DNA of 64,000 bases from Achromobacter pestifer. Its GTDB lineage: Bacteria > Pseudomonadota > Gammaproteobacteria > Burkholderiales > Burkholderiaceae_B. Shown one piece after another: positions 17,179 to 25,963 of the stretch. The stretch spans positions 992,001-1,056,000 of the forward strand of contig NZ_CP053985.1 in assembly GCF_013267355.1 (NCBI RefSeq), given 5' to 3'. The notes beneath the pieces were generated by a model, which worked only from the letters and a program-made list of their open reading frames with translations, did no database searches and was not told where the DNA came from. Both the position numbers and the translations under genes were made by a program. Position 1 is the first letter of the stretch. Each line of letters begins with the position of its first letter.

Positions 17179-18048
17179 CTATGCCTCCCCGCGGCCCAGC
17201 AGCCCCTTGGGCCGCACGACCAGCATCACGATCACCACGGCGAAGATCAGCATGTCCGCCGTGCTGCTTTCAAACAGCAGGCTGCCATAGCTTTCCGCCA
17301 ACCCCAGGGCCAGACCCGCCACCGCCGCGCCCGGAATACTGCCCAGCCCGCCCAGGATCACCACGATGAAAGCCTTGAGCAGCGGCGTCGCCCCCACGAA
17401 CGGCGAGACCGAAAACAAGGGTGCCATCAGCGCGCCCGCGACCGCCGCCAGCCCCACGCCCAGGCCGAAACCCAGCGGGTAATAGATGCGCGAGCGGATG
17501 CCCTGGATCGCCGCGATCTCGAAATCCTCCACCACCGCGCGCAGCGCCCGTCCCGGCCGGGAATAGCGCAGGAACCCATACAGCAGCGCCAGCGCCAACA
17601 AGGCGAAAACGACGACGTAGACGCGGGACAGCGGCACGACCAGTTTTTCCAAGCGCACGGTGCCCCTGGCCACGGCCGGCATCGAAAGCGGGTCCGGACC
17701 GAAGAACATCAGCGCCAGGTTCTGCAGGATCATTGCCAGCCCGATGGTCGCGATCATGCCGTTGAGTTCATCGCGGCGAAATGGCTTCAGCACGCCCCAT
17801 TCCAGTACCGCGCCGCCGGCCACCGCAAGCGCGAACGTCAGGGCCACGGCCGGCAGGAACGGGAAGCCCGCCTGGGTCGTCAGGTAGTACGCGCCGAAGG
17901 CTCCCAGCATGTAGAACTCGCCATGGGCGAAGTTCACCATCCGCATCACGCCGAACACCAGCGTGAAACCCACGGCCATCAGCAGGTACAGCAGCCCCAC
18001 GATCAAGCCGTTGACCGTGGCCTGCGCCAACAAAATGCTCCAATCCAC
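17179..18048 (-). CDS. livH: ABC permease LivH, second system
   Basis: A 289-residue LivH-type permease. Hallmarks are VNGLIVGLLYLLMAVGFTLV, MVNFAHGEFYMLGAFGAY and the coupling loop VILGGLGSIPGA near residue 230. Roughly eight membrane segments are seen. It lies 21 bases after the binding-protein gene with no intervening hairpin, unlike the other two liv operons here. Confidence 0.9.
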   Translation of the reverse strand: MDWSILLAQATVNGLIVGLLYLLMAVGFTLVFGVMRMVNFAHGEFYMLGAFGAYYLTTQAGFPFLPAVALTFALAVAGGAVLEWGVLKPFRRDELNGMIATIGLAMILQNLALMFFGPDPLSMPAVARGTVRLEKLVVPLSRVYVVVFALLALALLYGFLRYSRPGRALRAVVEDFEIAAIQGIRSRIYYPLGFGLGVGLAAVAGALMAPLFSVSPFVGATPLLKAFIVVILGGLGSIPGAAVAGLALGLAESYGSLLFESSTADMLIFAVVIVMLVVRPKGLLGRGEA

Positions 18049-18069
18049 GTTGCGCTCCCCCGGGCCGCG

Positions 18070-19233
18070 CTAGCGGCACTCCGCCACGGTGCAGCGCGCG
18101 CGGATCACCTCGAGGCCGTCCTTGACCTCGGCAACGTAGAACGGCGCGTTAAGTTGATGATCGATCCCATACATGGCCCGCCCGGTCCAGCTCAGCTTGC
18201 CCAGCGCACCCTCGAAGCCATCGAGCTTTTCCATTTCGACACGGACGCGCTCGGTGTCTTCCACGCTGCCGGCCCGGCGCATGGCCTCGAACAGCATCTG
18301 CGTGCCATCGTAGAAAGCCGGGCTGAACCCGTTCATCGGGTGCTTGTACTTGGCCGCATAGCGGTCCGCATAGGCCTTGGTGGCGGGCAATTGCGGGTCG
18401 ATCGGCGTATGCACCAGCATGCCTTCGGTCGCCTGTTTGCCCGCCACGTTCACGATTTCCTGCGTAGCCGGTCCGCCCGTGCGGACGATGCGCCCCTCGA
18501 AGCCTAGTTCGCGCGCCTGCTTGACGATAAGGCCTGCGGTGGCGGGAGAATTGCCGTCAAGCTCGATGGCGTCGATGCCGCGCGCCATCATGCGGGTCAG
18601 CAGCGGCACGAAATCGACGCGGTCGCGCTCGAAGAATTCCTTGGCGGACAGCGCCGCGCCGGCCTTCTTGTATGCCGCCTCCAGATCGAGGGCAATCTGC
18701 TGTCCGGTTTCATCATTGGGGAACAAAGCGCCTACCTTGCTCAGCCCCTGTGATTTGACCAGCCAGTCTATCTGCGGCTGCGAAACCTCGGCGGTGGTCA
18801 CGTTGGGACGGAAGGTGTAGGGCTTGTCCGCGGCCAGCGCCTTGGCGGTGAAGCCCAGCGTCAGCAGAATGACCTTGTTCTTCTCCGTAATCGGCTGGAT
18901 GGCAAGCACGGGCGCGGATCCGACCGGCCCGACGATGTAGCGGACCTTGTCCTCGAACACCAAGCGATTGGCGACGGTCAAGGCCTCGTTGGCCTGATAC
19001 TTGTCATCGTAGGCCACGACCTGCACCCGGTACTTCTTGCCGCCGACGTCCAGGCCGCCAGCTTCATTGACTTGATCCGCCGCCACCTCGGCGGCGTTCT
19101 TCATGCCTTGCCCCCAAGCGGCCCCAGCGCCGGACAGCGTAACCAGCGCGCCCAGTTTCAGGGTCTCCTGAGCCTGGGCCGTGGACGCGGATGCCAAAGC
19201 AACGAGGCCAGCCAGAATGATCGGATAACGCAT
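18070..19233 (-). CDS. Periplasmic substrate-binding protein, second liv-type system
   Basis: A 387-residue Peripla_BP_6 protein. Signal peptide residues 1-21 end in AQA; the mature part starts with ETLKLGALVTLSGAGAAWGQGM, typical of family members for aromatic or carboxylic ligands as well as branched-chain amino acids. AGGAG lies six bases before the ATG. It is the third gene of a unit that begins with the SCP2-like protein and an alpha/beta hydrolase, which suggests its ligand is a catabolic substrate of this island. Confidence 0.88.
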   Translation of the reverse strand: MRYPIILAGLVALASASTAQAQETLKLGALVTLSGAGAAWGQGMKNAAEVAADQVNEAGGLDVGGKKYRVQVVAYDDKYQANEALTVANRLVFEDKVRYIVGPVGSAPVLAIQPITEKNKVILLTLGFTAKALAADKPYTFRPNVTTAEVSQPQIDWLVKSQGLSKVGALFPNDETGQQIALDLEAAYKKAGAALSAKEFFERDRVDFVPLLTRMMARGIDAIELDGNSPATAGLIVKQARELGFEGRIVRTGGPATQEIVNVAGKQATEGMLVHTPIDPQLPATKAYADRYAAKYKHPMNGFSPAFYDGTQMLFEAMRRAGSVEDTERVRVEMEKLDGFEGALGKLSWTGRAMYGIDHQLNAPFYVAEVKDGLEVIRARCTVAECR

Positions 19234-19284
19234 GATGTCTCCTGTGAGTACGCGGGCAGTGCCTGCCCGTCTGTTGCGCCCGCT

Positions 19285-20133
19285 CTACAGGCGGGCGATG
19301 GCGTCAAGCACTGGCAGCACGTAGCGACGGAACTGCCGCGGGTTTTCGCTCATCGGGAAATGTCCCAATTCGCGCATCACGGTGACCTGCGCGCCGGGGA
19401 TGCCAGCGGCCGTGCGCAAGGTGTCTTCGGGCGTGCAGGAGAAGTCGTATTCCCCCGTCAGCAGATAGAGCGGACACAGATCGGTGCGGATGCCTTCGAG
19501 CTTTCCCCGCAGGTCCGCGTCGACGCGATAGAAGTACAGGTCCCCACGGAATACGCCCGGCCCGCCTTGCATGTATTGCCAGAGCGTTTCGTGCCGATGC
19601 GCGGCCGGCGATTGCGGTGCAACCAGGCCGGACGCCAGGGCGGCGCAAACCTCGCCGCCATGCACGTCGCCACGGTGCAGCCAGGCGGTGTCGTACCAGG
19701 GTTCCTGAAAGTCCGCGGCTTCAACGCCGATCAGCGCGCGAAAGCGCTCGGCATGTTGGTGGGCAAGCTGCAGCACAATGCGCCCGCCTATCGAGCAGCC
19801 GATCAGGGCGGGCCGATCCAGCGCCAGTGCGTTGCAAAAGGCGAGTATGGTTGCCACGTAGAGTTCAGTGGAAAGCCGGTATTCCTCGTCCTGCCAACCT
19901 TCGGGGGGATAAGACTTGCCATGCCATGGCAGGTCGAACGCGATGACCCGGTAACGCGAGGTAATGTCGGGATCGCACATCATGTGGCGGTATTGCCGGC
20001 TGTCCGCGCCCGCCGTATGCAAACAGACCAGCGGTATGCCGTCGCCCGCCTCTTCGAAGTAGACACGGTTGCTCCTGCCGGCGATGTTGAACGACACATA
20101 GCGGCCGACGATGGGTTCCAGAGCGGCGCTCAT
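19285..20133 (-). CDS. Alpha/beta hydrolase
   Basis: A 282-residue cytosolic alpha/beta-hydrolase. The oxyanion region is VCLHTAGADSRQY near residue 35, the nucleophile elbow GCSIGG near residue 108, the acid probably in LTGEYDFSCTP, and the histidine in ELGHFPMSENP near residue 260. Its substrate is unknown; ester, lactone or C-C bond hydrolysis are all possible. The start overlaps the SCP2-like stop by four bases. Confidence 0.85.
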   Translation of the reverse strand: MSAALEPIVGRYVSFNIAGRSNRVYFEEAGDGIPLVCLHTAGADSRQYRHMMCDPDITSRYRVIAFDLPWHGKSYPPEGWQDEEYRLSTELYVATILAFCNALALDRPALIGCSIGGRIVLQLAHQHAERFRALIGVEAADFQEPWYDTAWLHRGDVHGGEVCAALASGLVAPQSPAAHRHETLWQYMQGGPGVFRGDLYFYRVDADLRGKLEGIRTDLCPLYLLTGEYDFSCTPEDTLRTAAGIPGAQVTVMRELGHFPMSENPRQFRRYVLPVLDAIARL

Positions 20134-20516
20134 GCTTGCGCCTCCCGGCCCGTGGCCAGCAGGTCCTTGATGAATTGCAGATGCGCCATCAGCGGCTGGA
20201 GATTGCCTTCGATGGCCAGCTCGCGCCGCTTGCTGAGTGCGAAGATGTCATGCCAGCCTGCCTGCGGCACCGGCTGCCAGAAGCGCGACCAGGCATCCGC
20301 GGACGCGCTCAAGGAAAAATCGCAGGACGGCATGGCTGTGACGGGCGCAGCGGCCGCCACCACCCGCCCGCCGCGCACGCCCACCAGCACGGGGCTGGCC
20401 CCGAAACGCAACAGCAGATCCATATCGACCTCGCGCTGGCGCGAAAACGACAGCGCGCGAGCACTGAAGCACTGCGCCAGTTGCGCGCCATCGGCAGGTT
20501 GGGCAAGGGGTTCCAT
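20130..20516 (-). CDS. SCP2-like small protein of the catabolic island
   Basis: A 128-residue protein without signal peptide. The central pattern (VLVGVRGGRVVAA, then DFSLSASADAWSRFW, then the basic ELAIEGNLQPLMAHLQFIKDLL) resembles SCP2 sterol-transfer domains, small folds that hold hydrophobic or acyl-CoA ligands. I assign it by this pattern only, so the family call is moderate. It is the first gene behind the 20577-20604 promoter and overlaps the hydrolase gene, so the two probably act together. Confidence 0.6.
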   Translation of the reverse strand: MEPLAQPADGAQLAQCFSARALSFSRQREVDMDLLLRFGASPVLVGVRGGRVVAAAAPVTAMPSCDFSLSASADAWSRFWQPVPQAGWHDIFALSKRRELAIEGNLQPLMAHLQFIKDLLATGREAQA

Positions 20517-20536
20517 TGTCTCTCCGCTTTCTTTTT

Positions 20537-20574
20537 GTTCTTACAGACAGAACATTTATTCTTTCTGAAAGAAC
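20537..20574 (-). promoter_or_regulatory. Tandem 17-bp operators of the catabolic island
   Basis: Two related 17-mers begin 21 bases apart, two helical turns: GTTCTTACAGACAGAAC at 20537-20553 and ATTCTTTCTGAAAGAAC at 20558-20574. The second contains a perfect 7-1-7 palindrome (20559-20573). They lie at and just after the predicted start of transcription of the SCP2-hydrolase-liv-lactonase unit, as expected for repression. A third copy occurs at 31016-31032. The IclR protein encoded at 33586 is the likely binder. Confidence 0.7.
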
Positions 20575-20576
20575 AT

Positions 20577-20604
20577 TCTATATATTGAAAAGTCCCCGTG
20601 TCAA
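20577..20604 (-). promoter_or_regulatory. Sigma70 promoter of the SCP2-liv-lactonase unit
   Basis: On the minus strand a consensus -35 TTGACA (20599-20604), a 16-base spacer and a -10 TATAGA (20577-20582). The -35 box lies in the loop and right side of the upstream operon's terminator hairpin, so terminator and promoter are interleaved. Confidence 0.7.
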
Positions 20605-20612
20605 CACGGGGA
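20593..20612 (-). terminator. Terminator after the CoA-transferase operon
   Basis: An eight-pair stem (TCCCCGTG and CACGGGGA) with a four-base loop, followed on the minus strand by CTTTTC. It starts 17 bases after the CoA-transferase stop. Confidence 0.75.
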
Positions 20613-20628
20613 GAATCCGAAGAAATGC

Positions 20629-21300
20629 CTATCTGACCGTCAGCGCCCGGCAATCGGCGGCCAGCCTCAGCGGGCATCCGGTCAGCCCCTGCAAGATCTC
20701 GAAATCCAGGCCCGCCACCATCGCCCTCACCCACAGCCCGGCAGGCGAAACGTCGATGATCGCCAGATCGGAATAGATGCGATCCACGACGCCCGCGCCC
20801 GTCAACGGATAGGAGCATTCGCGCACTATCTTGGGATGGCCCTCCTTAGTCACGTGCTCCATGGTGATGTAGACCTGCCGGGCGCCTGCCACCAGGTCCA
20901 TCGCGCCGCCCACGGCGGGTATCGTGCCCGGCGCGCCGGTGTCCCAGTTGGCCAGATCGCCCCGTTCCGACACCTGGAATGCGCCCAGCACCGTCAAATC
21001 CAGATGGCCGCCACGCATCATGGCGAACGACACCACGTGATCGGTGATGGACGCTCCCGGCAGCAGGGTGACAGGCTCCTTGCTGGCGTTGATCAGATCC
21101 AGGTCCAGCGGCGCCTCCGCGTCGCCCGGGCCCATGCCCACGATGCCGTTCTCGGTATGCAGGATCACGTCGCGGCCGGGCGGCAGAAACGCGGACACCA
21201 GCGTGGGAATGCCGATGCCCAGATTGACGTAGGCGCCATCCTCGATATCGGCCGCGACCAGCCCCGCGATCTGCTGCCGCGTGAGTTTTTCAAATGCCAT
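20629..21300 (-). CDS. 3-oxoacid/dicarboxylate CoA-transferase, subunit B
   Basis: A 223-residue beta subunit of a family I CoA-transferase (ScoB, AtoA and PcaJ family). The glutamate nucleophile is in LHTENGIVGMGPG near residue 50; YVNLGIGIPTLV near residue 25 is also family-typical. Such enzymes move CoA from succinyl-CoA or acetyl-CoA to a carboxylic acid. Its start overlaps the end of subunit A by 11 bases. With no acyl-CoA synthetase in the island, this is the likely activation step. It is the last gene of its operon. Confidence 0.92.
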   Translation of the reverse strand: MAFEKLTRQQIAGLVAADIEDGAYVNLGIGIPTLVSAFLPPGRDVILHTENGIVGMGPGDAEAPLDLDLINASKEPVTLLPGASITDHVVSFAMMRGGHLDLTVLGAFQVSERGDLANWDTGAPGTIPAVGGAMDLVAGARQVYITMEHVTKEGHPKIVRECSYPLTGAGVVDRIYSDLAIIDVSPAGLWVRAMVAGLDFEILQGLTGCPLRLAADCRALTVR

Positions 21301-21982
21301 GGCCTGCTCCTGTCCGCACCACCCGCTTGACGAAGATGCCCGGCGTCATGACGTGCTCGGGCGCGATGCCGCCCAGGTCCACGATGTCGTCGACCTGCGC
21401 CACCGTGGTGGTGGCGGCCATGCACATGACCGGGGAAAAATTGCGGCCCGCGTAGCGGTACGTCAGGTTGCCCCAACGGTCCCCGACGCGGGCCTTGACG
21501 AAGGCGTAGTCCCCTTTCAAAGGCGCTTCCAGCACATAGCCCACGCCATCTATGACGCGCGTCTCCTTGCCGGCCGCCAGTGGCGTGCCGTAGGCGGTGG
21601 GCGTGAAGAACGGTCCCAGCCCGGCGCCTGCGGCGCGCATGCGCTCGGCCATGGTGCCCTGGGGTACGCACTCCAGCTCGATCCTGCCGGCGCGGTAGGC
21701 GTCCGCGAAGGCCGCCGCATTCGGATTCTTGCGGTCGGACGAACGCGCGAAGGAACAGATCATCTTGCGCACGCGTCCCGCTTCCACCAGCTGGCTCAGG
21801 CCCCGCGGGCCATTGCCGGCATTGTTGTTGACGATGGTGAGGTCACGCGCGCCCTGATCCAGCAGCGCGCACACCAGCTCCGTCGGCACGCCCGAGGCGC
21901 CGAAGCCGCCGATCAGGATCACCGCGCCATCCGGCACGCCCGCCACCGCGGCCTCCAGCGTATCGACTGTCTTGTCCAGCAT
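21290..21982 (-). CDS. 3-oxoacid/dicarboxylate CoA-transferase, subunit A
   Basis: A 230-residue alpha subunit (ScoA/PcaI family) with the oxyanion and CoA-binding GGFGASGVPTELV near residue 23 and the NNNAGNGPRGLSQLVEAGRV segment near residue 50. C-terminal residues TTVAQVDDIVDLGGI and ITPGIFV-like (MTPGIFVKRVV) fit the family. The ATG at 21982 gives the usual N-terminus. It lies 37 bases after the thiolase-like gene in the same operon. Confidence 0.92.
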   Translation of the reverse strand: MLDKTVDTLEAAVAGVPDGAVILIGGFGASGVPTELVCALLDQGARDLTIVNNNAGNGPRGLSQLVEAGRVRKMICSFARSSDRKNPNAAAFADAYRAGRIELECVPQGTMAERMRAAGAGLGPFFTPTAYGTPLAAGKETRVIDGVGYVLEAPLKGDYAFVKARVGDRWGNLTYRYAGRNFSPVMCMAATTTVAQVDDIVDLGGIAPEHVMTPGIFVKRVVRTGAGHGI

Positions 21983-22019
21983 GGGCTCTTTCTCCCTGGC
22001 TATGATGAAGGCGGCCCGC

Positions 22020-23195
22020 TCAACGCGTGGCCGAGCCGCCCAGGATGGCGGTCGATTGGCTGGACAACGTGCCGCCGTTGCCATGCACCAGCGCAATATC
22101 GGCCCCGGGAACCTGGCGCGCTCCCGCCTGGGCGCGCAGCTGGCGCACGGCTTCGATCACCAGGAAGATGCCGTACATGCCAGGATGCACGCAGGACAGC
22201 CCGCCGCCATTGGTATTGACGGGGAACCGCCCGCCAGGGGCAATGCCGCCTCCCTGCACGAAGGCGCCAGCCTCGCCTTTCTTGCAAAAGCCCAGGTCTT
22301 CCAGGAACAGCAGCGTATTGATGGTGAAGGCGTCATAGAGTTCGGCCACGTCCACGTCGGCGATGCCCAGGCCTGCCATGGCCAATGCCCGCTTGCCCGA
22401 TTCCGCCGCGGCGGTGACGGTCAGGTCCTCCATGGACGAGATCTGCCGGTTCCAGACAGCCGTGGCGCTGCCCAGCACGTAGACGGGCGCCTGCTTCAGA
22501 TGACGGGCGCGATCGGCGCGCACCATCACATACGCGCCGCCCCCGTCGCTTACCAGGCAGCAGTCGCGCACCGTCAAGGGGTCCGAGACCGGGCGCGACC
22601 GCAGCACGTCCTCGATCGACAGCGGTTCACGCATCGCGGCCTCGGGGTTCAGCCTGGCCCAGGCCCTGGCGGCCACGGCCACCTCGGCCAGTTGTTCCCG
22701 CGTGGTGCCGTACTGATGCATATGGCGGGCGGCGGCCAAGGCGTAGGACGTGACCGGCTGCATCGGCGAATACGGATACTCGAAAGGCTGCGGATCCAGC
22801 AAGGTCCGAGCCTTGACGCCTTCCTTGCGGCCGAAAACGGCCGTCTTCTGGGTACTGCCATAGCACACCAGCACCGCGTCGCACTGCCCCGAGGCCAGCG
22901 CCATCACGGACGGCAGCAAGTGCGACACAAAACTGGAACCGCCCAGCATCGTGGCTTCGATATAGCGCGGCCGCAGCCCCAGGTACTCCGCCACGGGCAT
23001 GCTCCACATGGTGGCCGACGAACTGCATGTCGCCAGGCCGTCGATATCCCGCATCGACAGGCCCGCATCGGCCACCGCCCGGGCCGCCGCCTGCGCCAGC
23101 ACCTCCATCTCGGTGTAGCCATGGGCTTCGCCCAGGCCAGCATGCCCCACCCCGGCGATCGCGATCTGGCCGCGCAACGACTCCAGCGTCATCAT
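22020..23195 (-). CDS. Thiolase-like protein of the SCP-x/Ltp type, probable acyl-CoA retro-aldolase or thiolase
   Basis: A 391-residue thiolase-superfamily protein. The position of the thiolase nucleophilic cysteine appears as serine (MLGGSSFVSHLL, near residue 85), and the C-terminal cysteine motif is replaced by HGNGGTLSSQST. It keeps ELYDAFTINTLL near residue 280 and TNGGGLSCVHPGMYG near 330, as in lipid-transfer-protein aldolases such as Ltp2 of steroid side-chain degradation, which also need a DUF35 partner. The DUF35 gene overlaps it by four bases. I infer C-C cleavage of a beta-hydroxy- or beta-keto-acyl-CoA; the choice between them is open. Confidence 0.8.
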   Translation of the reverse strand: MMTLESLRGQIAIAGVGHAGLGEAHGYTEMEVLAQAAARAVADAGLSMRDIDGLATCSSSATMWSMPVAEYLGLRPRYIEATMLGGSSFVSHLLPSVMALASGQCDAVLVCYGSTQKTAVFGRKEGVKARTLLDPQPFEYPYSPMQPVTSYALAAARHMHQYGTTREQLAEVAVAARAWARLNPEAAMREPLSIEDVLRSRPVSDPLTVRDCCLVSDGGGAYVMVRADRARHLKQAPVYVLGSATAVWNRQISSMEDLTVTAAAESGKRALAMAGLGIADVDVAELYDAFTINTLLFLEDLGFCKKGEAGAFVQGGGIAPGGRFPVNTNGGGLSCVHPGMYGIFLVIEAVRQLRAQAGARQVPGADIALVHGNGGTLSSQSTAILGGSATR

Positions 23196-23596
23196 GCGTC
23201 CTCCGCGGGCGTGAACACCAGCACCGCCGCCTGGCCGTCGTCGCGCCGTACCCGCGCACGCACCGGCAAGCCGATGCGCAGACGGTCCAGCGCGATATCG
23301 TCGACCCGGCTCATCAAGCGCACGCCTTCCTCCAGATCGATCAGCGCCACGTTGTAGTCGCCGCCGGCCTCCGGCTTGCGGCGCACGACGCTGTAGGAAT
23401 AGACCGTGCCCGTGCCGGCCGGCGAGGTCCACTCCAGTTCGGTCGCGCCGCAGTGCACGCACAGGACGCGGGGAAAAAACTGGTGCGCGCCGCAGGAAGC
23501 GCAGTGCTGGATCTGGAACCGGCCTTGCGCCAGGCTGGAAAGATACTGTTCTTGCGGGCCGCGAGCCGCGACGCCGTCGTTCTGTTCGTTAACCAT
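23192..23596 (-). CDS. DUF35 zinc-ribbon/OB-fold protein, partner of the thiolase-like enzyme
   Basis: A 134-residue protein with a rubredoxin-like zinc ribbon, CASCGAHQFFPRVLCVHCG, near residues 31-49, followed by an OB-fold domain (TGTVYSYSVVRR onward). DUF35 proteins form obligate complexes with thiolase-like aldolases and hydratases. The start at 23596 is chosen because GGAG lies six bases before it; an ATG four codons earlier lacks such spacing. The stop overlaps the thiolase-like ATG. Confidence 0.85.
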   Translation of the reverse strand: MVNEQNDGVAARGPQEQYLSSLAQGRFQIQHCASCGAHQFFPRVLCVHCGATELEWTSPAGTGTVYSYSVVRRKPEAGGDYNVALIDLEEGVRLMSRVDDIALDRLRIGLPVRARVRRDDGQAAVLVFTPAEDA

Positions 23597-23640
23597 GCGT
23601 GTCTCCATTCTTCTTTGTTAGCGGCGCTGCGCCGCTTTCA

Positions 23641-25734
23641 TCACAAATCCGCGAAGGATCGCCCCTCGGCCGCCAACCGCTCCAATAACGGAGCCGGCCG
23701 CCACAGTTCGCCGTGCTGCTCGTGGAAGCGTCGGATCGCGGCCAGCACGGCGGGCAGACCCTGCTGATCCGCATAGAACAAGGGACCGCCCCGGTGCGCC
23801 GGGAAGCCATAGCCATGGACGTAAATCACATCGATGTCCGACGCTCTTGCGGCGATGCCTTCGTCCAGGATGCGCGCCGCCTCGTTGACGAGCGCGTACA
23901 CCGTGCGCTGCACGATCTCATCATCCGAGACCTCCCGCCGGCTGATGCCGTCCTGCCGCGCGCAAGCCTCGATGAGCGCCTGCACGGCGGGATCCTCCAG
24001 CGGCTCCCGGCTGCCAGGTTCATAGCGGTAAAACCCGCTACCCGTCTTCTGGCCAAAACGCCCTTGTTCGCACAGGCGGTCGGCCACGCGCGAGTAGCGC
24101 AGATGCGCGGGCCGCGTGGGCGCCATGCGCTTGCGGAACGCCCAACTGATATCCAGGCCGGCCATGTCCGCCATGCGCAAGGGCCCCATCGCCAGGCCGA
24201 AGCGCTGCAAGGCGCCGTCAACCTGCGATGGCGACGCGCCTTCTTCCAACAGGAAATGCGCCTCCCGCGTATAGGGGCTGACCATCCGGTTGCCGACGAA
24301 GCCATCGCAGACACCCACCAGCACGGGCAGCTTGCCCATCTTGCGCGCCAGGCGAAACACCGTGGCGACCACCGCGCCATCGGTCGCGCGCCCCTGCACC
24401 ACCTCCAGCAACCGCATGACGTGGGCGGGGCTGAAGAAATGGGTTCCCAGCACCTGCGCGGGACGGCTGGTGTATCCGGCGATCTCGTCGATATCCAGCC
24501 GCGACGTGTTCGACGCGAGTATGGCGCCTGGCTTGCAGACGCCATCCAGCACGGTGAAAATCTGGCGCTTGACGTTCATGTCCTCGAACGCGGCTTCGAT
24601 CACCAGGTCGGCGTCGCGCAGCGCCGCCATGTCCAGGCTGGGGCGTATGCGCGCCAGGCGCTCTTGCGCCTGCACGCCCGACAGTGTCCCCTTGGCCACG
24701 GTTGCCGCATAGTGCTTCCCGATTGCCGACCACCCCCGCTCCAACGCCTGCGCATCGCGTTCGACCAGCACTACGTCCACAGCGGCATTGGCCAGGCTCA
24801 TCGCGATGCCGCCGCCCATCGTGCCGGCACCCACCACGCCCACCGTGGCGATGCCGCCGCCGGCCTGCCAGTCCGCAGGCAGCCTGAGGGCGGCCCTTTC
24901 CGCGAAGAACAGGTGGCGCTGCGCCTTGGACTGGCTGCCGTTGACCAGTTCCAGGAAGCGATCGCGCTCGAAGGCCAGCCCGTCTGACAGCAGCGAGCCT
25001 TCCGCGTATTCCACGCAGGCCACGCAAGCAAGCGGCGCCACGCAGCCGCGGTAACGGCGGGCAGCCTGCGCGCGCGCGCGGTCGTAGACCCCTGAGTCCA
25101 ACGGCGCCTGCACCCTGCGTGCGCCAACGTTGCGATCAGCCAGCGGCGCGTCGGCGACCGCCAGCGCATAGGCGGCAGCGCGTGGCAACAGCGCGTCTCC
25201 GTAGATCTCGTCGACCAGTCCCCATTCCCTTGCCGTGGCCGCATCGACCGGGTCGCCCTGCGCGATCATGGTCAACGCCCGCTCGACGCCAACGATTCTC
25301 GGAAGCCTTTGCGTGCCCCCCGCCCCGGGCAGCACGCCCAGCTTCACTTCAGGCAGACCCAGCGACGCCCCTTCCAGGGCCACGCGATAGTGGCAGCCCA
25401 GCGCCAGTTCCAACCCTCCTCCCAGGGCGGCGCCGTGCATTGCCGCCACGACCGGCTTGGTTGCGCCCTCCAGCAATGCGATGACTGAGCGCAGCGTCGG
25501 TTCGCGCGTGGACATGGGCGTATTGAACTCGCGGATCTCGGCGCCGCAGCAGAAGAATCCACCGTCTCCCGCCAGCACCAGCGCGCGCACGCTGGCATCC
25601 GCCAGCGCGGCTTCGATCGCCGCATGCAATTGCGTCCGCAGCTCCGCACCCAGGCTGTTGACCGGTGGATTGCGCAGCAGCAACACCGCCACGCGCCCCG
25701 ATTCCATCCGTTCGGTATGGATCAGCATGGCCAT
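23641..25734 (-). CDS. Bifunctional enoyl-CoA hydratase / 3-hydroxyacyl-CoA dehydrogenase
   Basis: A 697-residue fusion. The N-terminal crotonase domain (about 1-190) has the oxyanion loop GAALGGGLELALGC and GLPEVKLGVLPGAGGTQRLP, with both catalytic glutamates present. The dehydrogenase part (about 300-590) has the NAD fold VGVVGAGTMGGGIAMS and catalytic histidine in GTHFFSPAHVMRLLEVV. A C-terminal repeat domain completes the FadB/FadJ or peroxisomal-type architecture. It hydrates enoyl-CoA and oxidises 3-hydroxyacyl-CoA. It starts one base before the end of the biotin carrier gene region, in one operon. Confidence 0.93.
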   Translation of the reverse strand: MAMLIHTERMESGRVAVLLLRNPPVNSLGAELRTQLHAAIEAALADASVRALVLAGDGGFFCCGAEIREFNTPMSTREPTLRSVIALLEGATKPVVAAMHGAALGGGLELALGCHYRVALEGASLGLPEVKLGVLPGAGGTQRLPRIVGVERALTMIAQGDPVDAATAREWGLVDEIYGDALLPRAAAYALAVADAPLADRNVGARRVQAPLDSGVYDRARAQAARRYRGCVAPLACVACVEYAEGSLLSDGLAFERDRFLELVNGSQSKAQRHLFFAERAALRLPADWQAGGGIATVGVVGAGTMGGGIAMSLANAAVDVVLVERDAQALERGWSAIGKHYAATVAKGTLSGVQAQERLARIRPSLDMAALRDADLVIEAAFEDMNVKRQIFTVLDGVCKPGAILASNTSRLDIDEIAGYTSRPAQVLGTHFFSPAHVMRLLEVVQGRATDGAVVATVFRLARKMGKLPVLVGVCDGFVGNRMVSPYTREAHFLLEEGASPSQVDGALQRFGLAMGPLRMADMAGLDISWAFRKRMAPTRPAHLRYSRVADRLCEQGRFGQKTGSGFYRYEPGSREPLEDPAVQALIEACARQDGISRREVSDDEIVQRTVYALVNEAARILDEGIAARASDIDVIYVHGYGFPAHRGGPLFYADQQGLPAVLAAIRRFHEQHGELWRPAPLLERLAAEGRSFADL

Positions 25735-25735
25735 C

Positions 25736-25948
25736 TCATTCCAGTTCCACGACGATCTGGCCTTCTTCCACTTCGTCGCCTTCCGCCACCAGCACCCGCG
25801 CAACCGTACCCGCGCGCTCGGCCTCGACGGGGATCTCCATCTTCATCGATTCCACCTTGGCGACGCTGTCGCCGGCCTCGACGCGCTGGCCCGGCCGAAC
25901 GGTTACGGCGACCACACGGCCGACTACGGGGGTTTCCACTTTGAACAT
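25736..25948 (-). CDS. Stand-alone biotin carboxyl carrier protein
   Basis: A 70-residue biotinyl domain and nothing else. The biotinylation motif is ESMKMEIP with Lys36. The start at 25948 is set by AAGGAG six bases upstream; an ATG two codons earlier abuts that site directly. Most acyl-CoA carboxylases carry this domain fused to biotin carboxylase; here it is a separate subunit, matching the short biotin carboxylase encoded 16 bases upstream. Confidence 0.92.
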   Translation of the reverse strand: MFKVETPVVGRVVAVTVRPGQRVEAGDSVAKVESMKMEIPVEAERAGTVARVLVAEGDEVEEGQIVVELE

Positions 25949-25963
25949 CGTCATCTCCTTGAT

